Shown here: positions 47,733-55,661 of the stretch, one piece after another
Layout: each line of letters begins with the position of its first letter
Position numbering within the stretch: the stretch's first letter is position 1
Assembly (NCBI RefSeq): GCF_007066085.1
Contig: NZ_CP041405.1
Coordinates: 5,921,501-5,985,500, forward strand
DNA from: Paenibacillus thiaminolyticus
Lineage (GTDB): Bacteria > Bacillota > Bacilli > Paenibacillales > Paenibacillaceae
DNA length: 64,000 nt
Direction: 5' to 3'
The notes under the pieces: generated by a model
The model's input: the letters and a program-made list of their open reading frames with translations, nothing else
Told to the model about the DNA's origin: nothing
The model's database searches: none
Program-made: the position numbers and the translations under genes

Positions 47733-47750
47733 GGGCTTATACGGAAGCCC
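47733..47750 (+). other. Short hairpin after ung
   Basis: GGGCTT-ATACGG-AAGCCC, 6 bases after the stop, followed by TCTGCCC rather than a T-run. It may be a weak terminator. Confidence 0.35.
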
Positions 47751-47859
47751 TCTGCCCGCAACAGATGCGAATCCAGCGGAGAGAGAGGCATTCCCGCCAG
47801 GGCTTACCGGCTGGAGCAGGAACATGGAAGCAACTAACGGGGCAGGGATTCATAATTTG

Positions 47860-47888
47860 TTGACAAGAGCCCTGCCCGATGATATACT
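47860..47888 (+). promoter_or_regulatory. Sigma-A promoter of tRNA-Val
   Basis: Perfect TTGACA (47860-47865), 17-base spacer, TATACT (47883-47888), 14 bases before the tRNA. Confidence 0.85.
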
Positions 47889-47902
47889 ATATCTATCGAT
47901 GT

Positions 47903-47978
47903 GTTCTGATAGCTCAGTAGGGAGAGCACCATCTTGACAGGGTGGGGGTCGGCGGTTCGAGCCCGTCTCAGAACACCA
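47903..47978 (+). tRNA. tRNA-Val (GAC)
   Basis: 76 bases with CCA. The acceptor GTTCTGA pairs with TCAGAAC, the discriminator is A, and the anticodon stem CCATC/GGTGG (one G-T) encloses loop TTGACAG, anticodon GAC. It is a single-gene transcript between its own promoter and terminator. Confidence 0.93.
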
Positions 47979-47995
47979 TACTATTACCAATGATG

Positions 47996-48020
47996 TCCTT
48001 GAATATTCAAGGGCTTTTTT
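47996..48020 (+). terminator. Terminator after tRNA-Val
   Basis: CCTTGAA-TA-TTCAAGG palindrome followed by GC and TTTTTT. Confidence 0.85.
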
Positions 48021-48545
48021 ATATTTTTAACCTCTTAGTTGATGCAGGTCTCCCGCCAATGTTTAGAAGCCGTGATGTTATAAGTACCTCTTCCTCTTAA
48101 CCTTAGTATCCCAACAGTTCAGGGACACGAAGTAGTCCCTCTGTCTCTTATGGTCAGTATCCCCACTACGCAGGAAAGGTGAATTGTTGGGCGCCTGGTG
48201 GTCTAGGGATTCATGGTAGGTCTGGGAACCTGACTCATTGGGAGAACGGTCGTAAGCACCCAGCATACCCAACACACCCAACGCAACAGATCACTTGACC
48301 ACCAGAGTGATGTAAATCATGCGAAAAGATCACGGGATGCGATAGGCATGATCAGCTGGCTAAGCGAAGGGGAGAATACGTTAGAGGATGGGAGCGGCAT
48401 CCTAGATGGTGACGCGAAGGAAGAGGTGCTTGGACGGACATTAGGTATTTGGCAGGGTGAATGGAACGGGGAGATATCAGGGCGATTAGGTTTAAAAGAA
48501 TAGGGTTCAGGAGAAAATGCCAATAGTGATTTCCAAGTTGCGGAG
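48021..48545. other. Unassigned region downstream of tRNA-Val
   Basis: About 525 bases with no convincing gene. Hairpin-forming segments are present: AGGGAC/GTCCCT (about 48122-48142), ATCACT/AGTGAT (about 48290-48311), and a long-range pair CTGGTGGTC (48195-48203) with GACCACCAG (48297-48305). A 52-codon open frame begins at ATG 48348 but lacks a ribosome site and resembles nothing known. The base composition looks less biased than the flanking genes. It could be a decayed insertion next to a tRNA or an unrecognised structured RNA. Confidence 0.35.
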
Positions 48546-48563
48546 CATTCGGAGGTAGTACGG

Positions 48564-48755
48564 ATGAATAATCGCATGCAGTGGCTGGTCTTTATGGCTG
48601 CGCTGTTGAGTGTCCTATTGGTTGCTGTCGGCTGTACCGCCTGGGCTCGCGGTGCGGCTCCTCTGCCACAGCCGGATCGTCTTGGGCCGTCAACTCCCGT
48701 CATTCAACAGGATGTGTACGGAACAGGCGTCCGGACTCGTGTATATTCGCCTTAA
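48564..48755 (+). CDS. Small exported or lipoprotein-like peptide, 63 residues
   Basis: The N-terminus NNRMQWLVFMAALLSVLLV is a single hydrophobic segment ending in a plausible lipobox (AVGC, Cys at about 24); the remaining 39 residues are polar and Pro-rich (RGAAPLPQPDRLGPSTP). GGAGGTAG lies 6 bases upstream of the ATG. No known family recognised. It is convergent with the small minus-strand gene downstream, and a long hairpin lies between them. Confidence 0.6.
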   Translation: MNNRMQWLVFMAALLSVLLVAVGCTAWARGAAPLPQPDRLGPSTPVIQQDVYGTGVRTRVYSP

Positions 48756-48772
48756 CCGAGAGCCTGACAGAA

Positions 48773-48820
48773 GGCCTTGTTCCGGTCCAGAAGTCCACAT
48801 TCTGGGTCAGGAACAAGGCC
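48773..48820. terminator. Long hairpin between two convergent small genes
   Basis: Perfect 11-bp outer stem GGCCTTGTTCC / GGAACAAGGCC with an inner CAGAA/TTCTG stem. T-runs are weak on both sides, so termination in either direction would rely on the stem. Confidence 0.6.
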
Positions 48821-48833
48821 GTTATTGTGATGA

Positions 48834-49010
48834 TTAGGGCTTGGCGATGGCGCCGCCCTGCTCTTCTTCACGGGCTTGATCGGTATCAAGGAATGTCGTC
48901 TCCTCTTCCCATCTGCGGGAATAGGCCTTCTTGGTGACGAACAGACATAACCAAATTGTAAGAATGAAGAAAATGACCGATACAATAATGGTGACCATTA
49001 TTGAATTCAA
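48834..49010 (-). CDS. Small single-pass membrane protein, 58 residues, possibly YtzI-like
   Basis: Reads MNSIMVTIIVSVIFFILTIW at the N-terminus, then a basic KKAYSRRW stop-transfer segment and an acidic tail (TDQAREEEQGGAIAKP). One membrane helix (about 4-26), predicted N-out/C-in. The TTG start at 49010 has GGAGGG 6 bases upstream on the minus strand; an ATG at codon 5 is the alternative. Size and layout recall the YtzI family of Bacillales, but the match is loose. Confidence 0.7.
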   Translation of the reverse strand: MNSIMVTIIVSVIFFILTIWLCLFVTKKAYSRRWEEETTFLDTDQAREEEQGGAIAKP

Positions 49011-49154
49011 TGCGTTCCCTCCTTCGAATCACTGTGAGATAGATCACAATTAACTATACATGAAATCTAATTTTTTGTATAATGATATCTTATCTAAAAC
49101 CGAAAAATTGTGCATAAATTTGACAATTGGTTGACAAGTGAGGAAGGTGTAACC

Positions 49155-49598
49155 ATGGCAGCAGAAGTGATTGAAGTAAAAACCGAAGGACAGCTTCAGC
49201 AATGTTTGGAAATTCGCATGGAAGTCTTTGTGGAAGAGCAGAAAGTGCCTCTGGAAGAAGAGATTGATGAGCTGGATCACCTGGATGCGGAAAGCAATCA
49301 TATCCTCATAACGGTAGACGGACTAGTCGCGGCGACCGGGCGGATTAAATGGCTGGATGAGACGACAGCGAAAATGCAGCGCATCGCTGTATTGAAGTCA
49401 TTCCGCGGGAGCGGGATCGGCCGATCACTCATGGTTGCGCTGGAGCAGCTTGCCTGTTCCATGGGAGCGGAGAAGAGTGTATTGGACGGGCAGTGTCAGG
49501 CGGAAGGATTTTATCATTCTCTTGGCTATACGACCGTGTCGGAAGAGCCGTTCTACGATGCAGGCATTCTGCATGTCCGCATGGAGAAGAAGTTGTAA
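49155..49598 (+). CDS. GNAT-family N-acetyltransferase
   Basis: A 147-residue acyl-CoA-dependent acetyltransferase of unknown substrate. The acetyl-CoA motif is MQRIAVLKSFRGSGIGRSLM (about 75-94, with the R-G-x-G-x-G/A core), preceded by the FVEEQKVPLEEEIDELDHLD segment shared with ElaA/YjcF-like members. The ATG at 49155 follows GAGGAAGGTG. AT-rich DNA upstream could hold its promoter. Confidence 0.85.
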   Translation: MAAEVIEVKTEGQLQQCLEIRMEVFVEEQKVPLEEEIDELDHLDAESNHILITVDGLVAATGRIKWLDETTAKMQRIAVLKSFRGSGIGRSLMVALEQLACSMGAEKSVLDGQCQAEGFYHSLGYTTVSEEPFYDAGILHVRMEKKL

Positions 49599-49670
49599 TA
49601 TTCCCCAGGTCTCCGGGCAAGCTAAGATGGTCTGCTTGATGCAGAACATCTTCTTCAGGAGGCGCAGCGA

Positions 49671-49901
49671 ATGGACAATCGAGAGACGATCGTAGCGGTG
49701 CAAAAGAACGGGGATGGCGATTTGACCGCATTCCAGACAAGCACAGGAAGACAGCTGTCCTACGAACAAGCTCTGAATGAGGTTCAGGCGGGGAACATTG
49801 CCGGGGTCAATGTCTTCAAAGGCAGAGACGGAGGGATGTATCTGCGCGGCGACGCAGATGGAGACCCGACCAATAACTTGGATAATCTGCCACTGTTCTG
49901 A
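49671..49901 (+). CDS. DUF3892-type small protein
   Basis: A 76-residue cytoplasmic protein matching the DUF3892 pattern: AVQKNGDGDLTAFQ, LSYEQALNEVQAGNIAGVNV, FKGRDGGMYLRGDADGDPTN and a final NLDNLPLF. Function unknown. ATG start with CAGGAGG upstream. It is followed by a strong terminator shared with the convergent hydrolase gene. Confidence 0.8.
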   Translation: MDNRETIVAVQKNGDGDLTAFQTSTGRQLSYEQALNEVQAGNIAGVNVFKGRDGGMYLRGDADGDPTNNLDNLPLF

Positions 49902-49923
49902 CAGGAGGACGGTACGGCCATAG

Positions 49924-49965
49924 AACACCGGCAAGCGGTGCGCGTTAGCGCTGCTTGCCGGTGTT
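49924..49965. terminator. Terminator between convergent genes
   Basis: A perfect 13-bp stem (AACACCGGCAAGC / GCTTGCCGGTGTT) with a 16-base loop, between the DUF3892 gene and the minus-strand hydrolase. Confidence 0.8.
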
Positions 49966-49972
49966 GTGTCTA

Positions 49973-50710
49973 TTACAGAATCTCTATCTGTTCCTGCTGT
50001 GGCACGAATCTCATTCGCCCCGTCTTGCCTTCGAAGGTATCCCGCTCATCTCCATAATGCATCAGCCACAGTCTTTCCTGTATGAAATCCGGCAAGGTGA
50101 GCAGATCGTCAAGTCCCGCATGCACCTCCGCTTTGCCGCGCAGCTGGCAATCGTGGAAGATGGTCGTCACGCCTTGCTCCTCAACGAGCCAACGGAGCAG
50201 CTCGGGCTCGAACTGCATATCCGCGCTATAAAAAAACGTATCATTGAACAGAAAGGAGAAGCTTCGTTTCCCGGGAATATGCGGGGTCTCCAGCAGCTTC
50301 ACCTTCAGACCGGACAGCGGCTCTGATATCTGGCCAGGTTCTATCGGGTGAACCTCGAAGGCATCGTCCAGGCAAGTCAAGCCCTCTTGCGTCAGCCCGC
50401 CCTTGAGCGTATGCTCCCAGAGCGGGGCAACGAGCGGAGCGGCGATGAACAGCTTCGGCTTGCGATGGTACCGGAATTTCATCTGGAAGGCGTATTCCTC
50501 CAGCCCGCCCACGTGATCGCCATGAATATGGCTGATGAGGACACCGTCCAATTCATCGAAGGATATGCCCATTTGGTATAGAGCTTGCGGCGCGGTGATA
50601 CCGCAATCCGCCAGGAGCTTGTTGTTTTTCGTATATATTAACGCATTATTATTGAAATATTTTTTGGCAAAGGCACTTCCTGTGCCAATCATTTGTATGC
50701 GAAGTGTCAT
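49973..50710 (-). CDS. Metallo-beta-lactamase-fold hydrolase
   Basis: A 245-residue MBL-fold enzyme, RNase Z/YycJ-like in layout. Metal motif HxHxDH is SHIHGDHVGG (about 60-69); further ligands are plausible in ETPHIPGKR, FFYSADMQF and near the C-terminal LMHYGDE. The N-terminus IQMIGTGSAFAKKYFNNNA is characteristic of the superfamily. The substrate is unknown. On the minus strand, GGAGGGAT precedes the ATG. Confidence 0.85.
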   Translation of the reverse strand: MTLRIQMIGTGSAFAKKYFNNNALIYTKNNKLLADCGITAPQALYQMGISFDELDGVLISHIHGDHVGGLEEYAFQMKFRYHRKPKLFIAAPLVAPLWEHTLKGGLTQEGLTCLDDAFEVHPIEPGQISEPLSGLKVKLLETPHIPGKRSFSFLFNDTFFYSADMQFEPELLRWLVEEQGVTTIFHDCQLRGKAEVHAGLDDLLTLPDFIQERLWLMHYGDERDTFEGKTGRMRFVPQQEQIEIL

Positions 50711-50925
50711 CCAATCCCTCCGTAACCGTCTGTCCCCAAATTGTCAGCATGATTTTGCTTTTACTCTAACACCTGCTTCCCGAATTCACAAGTCAGCAGG
50801 CGGGCAGCGGGAGAGAAAGCGGGAACGGGGGGGGCCTGAAAAACACCGGATTCGAAAGATTTTTTTCGCAACTCTCCATGCTCAGCCGAGTATAACTTAA
50901 CAACAAAGCAGTTGGAGGTATCGCG

Positions 50926-51519
50926 ATGAAATGCAGAAGAAGAATCGCAGCACTGGCTCTGCTCGGTACCATCTTGAGCGGAACGTTCGCAACGGTACAA
51001 GTCTCGGCGCAAGAGGCAGAATCGGCGGCTACAGTAGGAGAAAAAGTGCAGGTCGTGGTCAATGGAAGCACGATCCAGGACGGAGGGCTTATGGTTGATG
51101 GACGAGCGTTTTTGTCCGTACGCCAATTGAGTGACGCGTTGCAGGCATTCGTCACTTGGGATGAGGCCAATAAAAAAGTCATTATCGAGAAGCCTAACGT
51201 AGATATCCTTTTATCCAAAGACAACACCGCGTTCGGTAAAGTTCAGACGGGCAAAACTTCGTTTTCCATATTTGCGCAAGTTGATAATTTTCCTTCTTCC
51301 TTAGAGGCTGTCAAATTAACGATTACTGACCCGAAAGGGAATGCGACACTTATTCAGCAGTTCAGCGTCGAGGAGAAAAAAGATGACCCTCTCTGGCTGC
51401 GTACGGACGAATTCAAGTACGATTTCAAGTCGAAGGGCGACTACCTAATTTCTTGCTATCTCAAGCAAAAGGATGGGGAATTTATTCTGGTGTCGCAGAA
51501 GAAATTGCCGGCCATCTGA
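50926..51519 (+). CDS. Secreted copper-amine-oxidase-like stalk-domain protein
   Basis: A 197-residue exported protein with a Sec signal peptide (about 1-28, cleavage after SVSA-type VQVSAQ). A stalk-type domain follows (about 40-90: VQVVVNGSTIQDGGLMVDGR, FLSVRQLSDALQAFVTWDE, KKVIIEKP), a fold common in Paenibacillus cell-surface proteins. The C-terminal half is beta-rich and unassigned. TTGGAGG precedes the ATG. A TATAAC (50891) upstream lacks a convincing -35. Confidence 0.8.
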   Translation: MKCRRRIAALALLGTILSGTFATVQVSAQEAESAATVGEKVQVVVNGSTIQDGGLMVDGRAFLSVRQLSDALQAFVTWDEANKKVIIEKPNVDILLSKDNTAFGKVQTGKTSFSIFAQVDNFPSSLEAVKLTITDPKGNATLIQQFSVEEKKDDPLWLRTDEFKYDFKSKGDYLISCYLKQKDGEFILVSQKKLPAI

Positions 51520-51605
51520 TCGCGTTCATCCCATCCTTTTCAGCAATATGTGAACCTATGAACGGATCATCCGCGCCTACATACTTAGATATCGCTCCTG
51601 CTTCG

Positions 51606-51634
51606 TTGACCTGCTCTTCAGAAAGTGGTACGAT
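51606..51634 (+). promoter_or_regulatory. Sigma-A promoter of the DUF1292 gene
   Basis: TTGACC (51606-51611), 17-base spacer, TACGAT (51629-51634); the gene starts 48 bases further on. Confidence 0.65.
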
Positions 51635-51681
51635 ACGGAAGTGTAACCAACACATTACCTGAAAATAAAGGAGATTCACGC

Positions 51682-51990
51682 ATGAGCGAACATCAACATA
51701 CTCATGACCATGACTGCGGCTGCGGACATGATCACGAACATGACGAATTGGTCGTCACACTGGTAGATGAAGAGGGCAATGAGATCGATATGGCTCTCGT
51801 TGAGACGTTCAATGTAGGCGAGCAAGTATATGCTCTGTTGCTGGAACGCAACAATCCGGAAGCGGATGGCATCATTGTGCGCGTTGACGAAGAGGATGAA
51901 GATATGGTACTGAATCCGATTGAAGACGACGAGGAATGGGAGCGCGTGCAGCAGGCTTACGATCAGATGGTGGCCTCCCAGGAAGACTAA
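51682..51990 (+). CDS. DUF1292 protein with His/Cys-rich N-terminus
   Basis: A 102-residue acidic protein of the DUF1292/YrzB family, function unknown. The domain spans about 22-95 (LVVTLVDEEGNEIDMALVET, EQVYALLLER, DMVLNPIEDDEEW). The first 20 residues (HQHTHDHDCGCGHDHEHDE) contain seven His, two Cys and several acidic residues, as in metal-chelating tails. ATG 51682 with AAGGAG upstream. Confidence 0.85.
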   Translation: MSEHQHTHDHDCGCGHDHEHDELVVTLVDEEGNEIDMALVETFNVGEQVYALLLERNNPEADGIIVRVDEEDEDMVLNPIEDDEEWERVQQAYDQMVASQED

Positions 51991-52034
51991 TTTGAACAAG
52001 CCGCTTTGCAGCGGCCTGCCCGTTGAAGACGATG

Positions 52035-52064
52035 AAGCTCCGAGCGCTGGCTCGGAGCTTTTTT
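52035..52064 (+). terminator. Terminator after the DUF1292 gene
   Basis: AAGCTCCGAGC / GCTCGGAGCTT stem with a 4-base loop region and a run of T. Confidence 0.85.
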
Positions 52065-52098
52065 GCTGTGGTGTCACGTATGTCGAATTCGTTCCTAT

Positions 52099-52515
52099 TT
52101 ATTTGCGCGGATTGAAGTACATGGTCCTGCCGTTGAACAAAGTTAATTCAGCCTTCCACTTCTTGGCTAAATATTTGCACAACTCGTTGCCTTTCGACTT
52201 GTCCCCATGGGTGGCCCCTTCCGGGAGGACGACCTGGACGTGGGAACGGGGCGGATCCCCCTCCTTCGTTCCAGTGCCGAACACGATATAATGATATTGG
52301 GGAGAGGTTCCCTTCAGGTAGAACCAATGCTCTTCCTGTTCGGGCTTCGTCTCGATTGTATACGGGAACGCGGCATCGGCGTATTCCCAACCCAATTGCT
52401 CTCCGGTCAAGCTGGTCTGGTGCCGGTAACTGAGAAGCTGTTCTTTCAATTCATCCAGTGTGACGGATGGTACGGCCGATCCTTCCACAAATGTAATGAA
52501 TGCGCTTTGGCTCAT
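52099..52515 (-). CDS. DUF1885-like protein
   Basis: A 138-residue cytoplasmic protein resembling the DUF1885 family of Bacillales: SYRHQTSLTGEQLGWEYADA and FPYTIETK in the first half, HYIVFGTGTK and NELCKYLAKKWKAELTLFN toward the end. Function unknown. The ATG at 52515 on the minus strand has GGAGGTGG upstream; a start 18 bases earlier would place that site inside the coding region. Confidence 0.7.
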   Translation of the reverse strand: MSQSAFITFVEGSAVPSVTLDELKEQLLSYRHQTSLTGEQLGWEYADAAFPYTIETKPEQEEHWFYLKGTSPQYHYIVFGTGTKEGDPPRSHVQVVLPEGATHGDKSKGNELCKYLAKKWKAELTLFNGRTMYFNPRK

Positions 52516-52624
52516 CCTTCCACCTCCATGCAACCTCGGATCATCCTCATCATATCATCGCGCTCCCTAGTTGGCAATATTTACATGAGGGAACGGCAAT
52601 AGTTGGTCGATTCCTATACAGGAC

Positions 52625-52648
52625 AGGCCGCCCATTGCTGGGCGGCCT
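52625..52648 (-). terminator. Hairpin after the speA-type gene
   Basis: A perfect 9-bp stem AGGCCGCCC / GGGCGGCCT with a 6-base loop, 7 bases past the minus-strand stop. The following T-content is low. Confidence 0.5.
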
Positions 52649-52654
52649 GCTGCT

Positions 52655-54130
52655 TTAGAAGATCGCGGTTTCTTCCACGATGACTTTGACGTATTCTATA
52701 TTTCGATCTTCCGGGCCTTTGACCGGCAAGCCGATGTCGACGTGGTCCCGGATGTAATCGATATTTTGCTGCGAAATGACCTCGCCCGGCAGGAGAATCG
52801 GAATTCCAGGCGGATAAACATAAATAAACTCGGCAATAATGCGTCCAGCAGACTCCTTGAATGGAACGACTTCCGTATCGGCATAGAACGCATCCCGCGG
52901 AATGAGCGAGAGCTGCGGGATCTCTGGTATTTTGACGATAAGCTCCTGTACCTCGTTTTTCTCGAAATGCGTTGCTGACAGCTCTCGCAGAGCTTCCAGC
53001 AGCGTCGCTATCGTTTCCTTGGAATCGCCTGGCGTCACGAGGCACAAAATATTATACATATCGCTGAGTTCTACTTCAAGCTGGTAATGATCCCGGAGCC
53101 AATTCTCTGTCTCGTAGCCTGTGATGCCAAGATGGCGCACATGAATGGTCAGCTTAGTCGGATCGAAGTCATAGGTCGCTTCGCCGCCAAGAATGTCTTC
53201 CCCGAAGCAGTATAAGCCCGGAATCGCGTTGATCTGCACTCTCGCTTCCTCAGCCAACTCAATGGTGCGCTCCGCGATTGCGTGGCCGTTCAGGGCCAGA
53301 TTGCGGCGCGACGTATCCAGAGAAGCGAGCAGCAAGTAAGAAGTCGAAGTTGTTGTCAGCATGCTGAAAATGGTCTGGACCCGGTACGGATTGACCAGCC
53401 CGTTCTTGACATTGATGTTGAGAACCGAGCTCTGAGTCATGGAGCCTCCCAACTTGTGAACGCTGGTCGCCGCCATGTCCGCCCCCGCTTCCATTGCTGA
53501 TATTGGCAGCTTCTCATGGAAGTGGATTAGGACCCCGTGCGCTTCATCAACCAGCACCGGAACGCCGTAGGAATGAGCCAGATCGACAATCTCCTTCAAA
53601 TTGGCGCAAATGCCAAAATAGGTTGGATTTATGACCAGGACGGCTTTCGCATCCGGGTGCTTCTCCAGCGCGCGACGGACCGAACGGGTCGTGATGCCGT
53701 GATCGATGCCGAGATTGGCATCCCTTGCCGGCGATACGAACACCGGGCGCGCCCCGGCGAAAATGATGGCCGTCATAATCGATTTATGGATATTGCGAGG
53801 CACGATTATTTTGTCGCCAGGTGAACAGACGGACATAATCATCGTTATGATGGCCCCGCTTGTGCCCTGTACGCTGAAGTACGTATAATCTGCGCCGAAG
53901 GCATCCGCAGCCAAGGCTTGCGCTTCGGCGATGACGGCTGTCGGCTGATGCAGATCGTCCAGCGGAGCAATGTTGATCAAATCTATGGAGAAGGCATTAT
54001 CTCCGAGGAAGTCCCGGAATTCGGCATCGCTGCCGGCGCCTTTTTTGTGTCCCGGAATATGAAATTGTACCGGATTCCGGGCGGCATGCTCCTTCAAAGC
54101 GGTAAAAAGAGGCGTCCGATGGTGGTTCAT
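52655..54130 (-). CDS. speA: Orn/Lys/Arg-type decarboxylase, probable arginine decarboxylase SpeA
   Basis: PLP-dependent fold type I decarboxylase of 491 residues, the size of Bacillus SpeA (arginine to agmatine, polyamine synthesis). FHIPGHKKGAGSD is the family N-terminal signature. The catalytic lysine lies in TSVHKLGGSMTQSS (about residue 230), and LVDEAHGVLIHFH supplies the PLP-binding aspartate. The C-terminal domain ends near YVYPPGIPILLPGE. Substrate (Arg, Lys or Orn) cannot be told from sequence alone, and the paralogue YaaO is possible. The ATG at 54130 fits homologues; the ribosome site AAAGG is distant. Confidence 0.85.
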   Translation of the reverse strand: MNHHRTPLFTALKEHAARNPVQFHIPGHKKGAGSDAEFRDFLGDNAFSIDLINIAPLDDLHQPTAVIAEAQALAADAFGADYTYFSVQGTSGAIITMIMSVCSPGDKIIVPRNIHKSIMTAIIFAGARPVFVSPARDANLGIDHGITTRSVRRALEKHPDAKAVLVINPTYFGICANLKEIVDLAHSYGVPVLVDEAHGVLIHFHEKLPISAMEAGADMAATSVHKLGGSMTQSSVLNINVKNGLVNPYRVQTIFSMLTTTSTSYLLLASLDTSRRNLALNGHAIAERTIELAEEARVQINAIPGLYCFGEDILGGEATYDFDPTKLTIHVRHLGITGYETENWLRDHYQLEVELSDMYNILCLVTPGDSKETIATLLEALRELSATHFEKNEVQELIVKIPEIPQLSLIPRDAFYADTEVVPFKESAGRIIAEFIYVYPPGIPILLPGEVISQQNIDYIRDHVDIGLPVKGPEDRNIEYVKVIVEETAIF

Positions 54131-54251
54131 CGCCGTAATCACAACCTTTCTTGCTGAAAATGCAGATATGTCTGCGCACCTTGACGCAAACAAAGATAAG
54201 TTTAACAAAAACGTTTCGGAATGCAAGCAGTTTTTCGGGGATGCGGAAGAG

Positions 54252-54267
54252 TGTGACATTTGTCGCA
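54252..54267. promoter_or_regulatory. Inverted repeat between speA and the MFS gene
   Basis: TGTGACA-TT-TGTCGCA, one mismatch in seven pairs, in the divergent intergenic region. A candidate operator for either gene; no local regulator gene is seen. Confidence 0.35.
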
Positions 54268-54333
54268 TTTTATTCATTTCCGTTGATAACCAATTATGTT
54301 AGGATGAACGTATACATAGGAGGGAACTGTGTC

Positions 54334-55512
54334 ATGAAAAAACAAATGACTGTCGTCGTGCTTATGCTGATGATGGTATTTATCGGATTCGGCATCGTCA
54401 TTCCGGTTCTGCCGATGATGATTACGGATGCCGGCGCGAACGAAGTGCATCTGGGGCTCATGCTCTCGCTGTACTCGCTCGTCGCCTTTATTCTGTCCCC
54501 GTTGTGGGGAGCGCTATCAGAAAAAGTAGGCAGACGCCCGATCATCCTTATCGGAACGCTTGGCTTCAGTGCCAGTTACGCGCTGTTCGGCCTTGCGGAC
54601 GGCTCTTTGTGGATGATGTATGTCTCCCGCTTGCTCGGAGGCCTGTTCTCCGGCGCGGTGACGGCCGTCATCGTCGCGTATGTAGCCGACATTACGCCGC
54701 CGGAGCGGCGGACGAAGGGAATGGCGATGGTCGGTATGGCGATCGGCCTGGGCTTCACGTTCGGTCCTGCATTCGGGGGCATCATCAGCAAGATTGGACA
54801 TAACGCGCCCTTTTTTGCCGCATCGGTGTTAACGCTCCTTACCTGCCTGCTCGGCTGCGTCCTGCTGCAGGAATCGCTGCCGAAGGAGAAGCGGATGCAG
54901 CCGCGCGAGGCGGCGCCTTCCCGCTGGACGGCCTTCACCGGCATGATGAAATATTTGTATGTACTGTCATTCTTCGTGACCTTTACGCTTGCAGGGCTGG
55001 AGTCCACTTTGCTCTATTTCCAGGCGGTCCGCATTCCGGGAATTACGGCCGTAGACATCGGCTTCATGTTCTTCTACTGCGGCCTCGCCGGCGCACTTGT
55101 GCAGGGCGGGATTGTGAGACGGTATATTAAGAATGGAGCGGAAAAGAAGACGATCGGCGCCGGGCTGGTCATTTCCGCCCTCGGTTTTTTCCTCCTGCTG
55201 CTGTCATCGAATATGGTGAACGCGACGATATTCCTATGCGTCTTCGGAATCGGCAATGCGCTGATCCGGCCATGCGTCATCTCTCTCATCACACAGAAGA
55301 CGACGGTCAGCCAGGGAGTCGCTTCGGGCCTCAATTCATCCATGGACAGCTTCGGCCGCATCGCCGGACCGCTGCTGGCCGTGGCGATCTTCAAATGGAA
55401 CGCCAATTTGCCTTATATCATTGGCGGCGTCCTGTGCCTGGCGGCCATCGGCCTGCTCGTTCGTTTTTCGGTGGCGGAACGGGCGAAGACCTCGGCCGGA
55501 ACTTCCATTTAG
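54334..55512 (+). CDS. MFS drug-efflux-like transporter
   Basis: A 392-residue major facilitator with about 12 membrane segments. Motif A is WGALSEKVGRRPIIL (about 57-71), motif C-like GLGFTFGPAFGG lies at about 134-145, and the N-terminus VFIGFGIVIPVLPMMI is typical of the 12-TM TetA/NorA/Bmr group. Proton-driven export of small amphipathic compounds is the usual role; the substrate is unknown. The ATG at 54334 has TAGGAGGG upstream. Confidence 0.88.
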   Translation: MKKQMTVVVLMLMMVFIGFGIVIPVLPMMITDAGANEVHLGLMLSLYSLVAFILSPLWGALSEKVGRRPIILIGTLGFSASYALFGLADGSLWMMYVSRLLGGLFSGAVTAVIVAYVADITPPERRTKGMAMVGMAIGLGFTFGPAFGGIISKIGHNAPFFAASVLTLLTCLLGCVLLQESLPKEKRMQPREAAPSRWTAFTGMMKYLYVLSFFVTFTLAGLESTLLYFQAVRIPGITAVDIGFMFFYCGLAGALVQGGIVRRYIKNGAEKKTIGAGLVISALGFFLLLLSSNMVNATIFLCVFGIGNALIRPCVISLITQKTTVSQGVASGLNSSMDSFGRIAGPLLAVAIFKWNANLPYIIGGVLCLAAIGLLVRFSVAERAKTSAGTSI

Positions 55513-55560
55513 TCCCTCCATCTTGGGCGGCTCATAGGATTGGACGCAAGGATACAATAA

Positions 55561-55604
55561 GGGTGATTCTCCCGCATGAAGCGTGCGGGGGAATCACCCT
55601 TTTT
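55561..55604. terminator. Terminator between MFS gene and yktB
   Basis: GGGTGATTC-CCCGCA pairs with TGCGGG-GAATCACCC across a short loop and is followed by TTTTT. It serves the MFS gene and may act on the convergent yktB. Confidence 0.85.
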
Positions 55605-55661
55605 GGTGCGAAGACTTGTTCTGTTCACTATTGCGCGTAGTGTGTCGAAGTTGGGCTGGAG

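Noticed and set aside
48348..48506. 52-codon plus-strand frame after tRNA-Val
   Set aside because: No ribosome site and no recognisable sequence; kept only as part of the unassigned region.
48021..48545. tmRNA, 6S RNA or RNase P RNA downstream of tRNA-Val
   Set aside because: None of the conserved cores of these RNAs could be found; left as unassigned.
48317..48703. 128-codon minus-strand frame
   Set aside because: Ser/Pro/Arg-rich, antisense to the small lipoprotein-like gene, no ribosome site.
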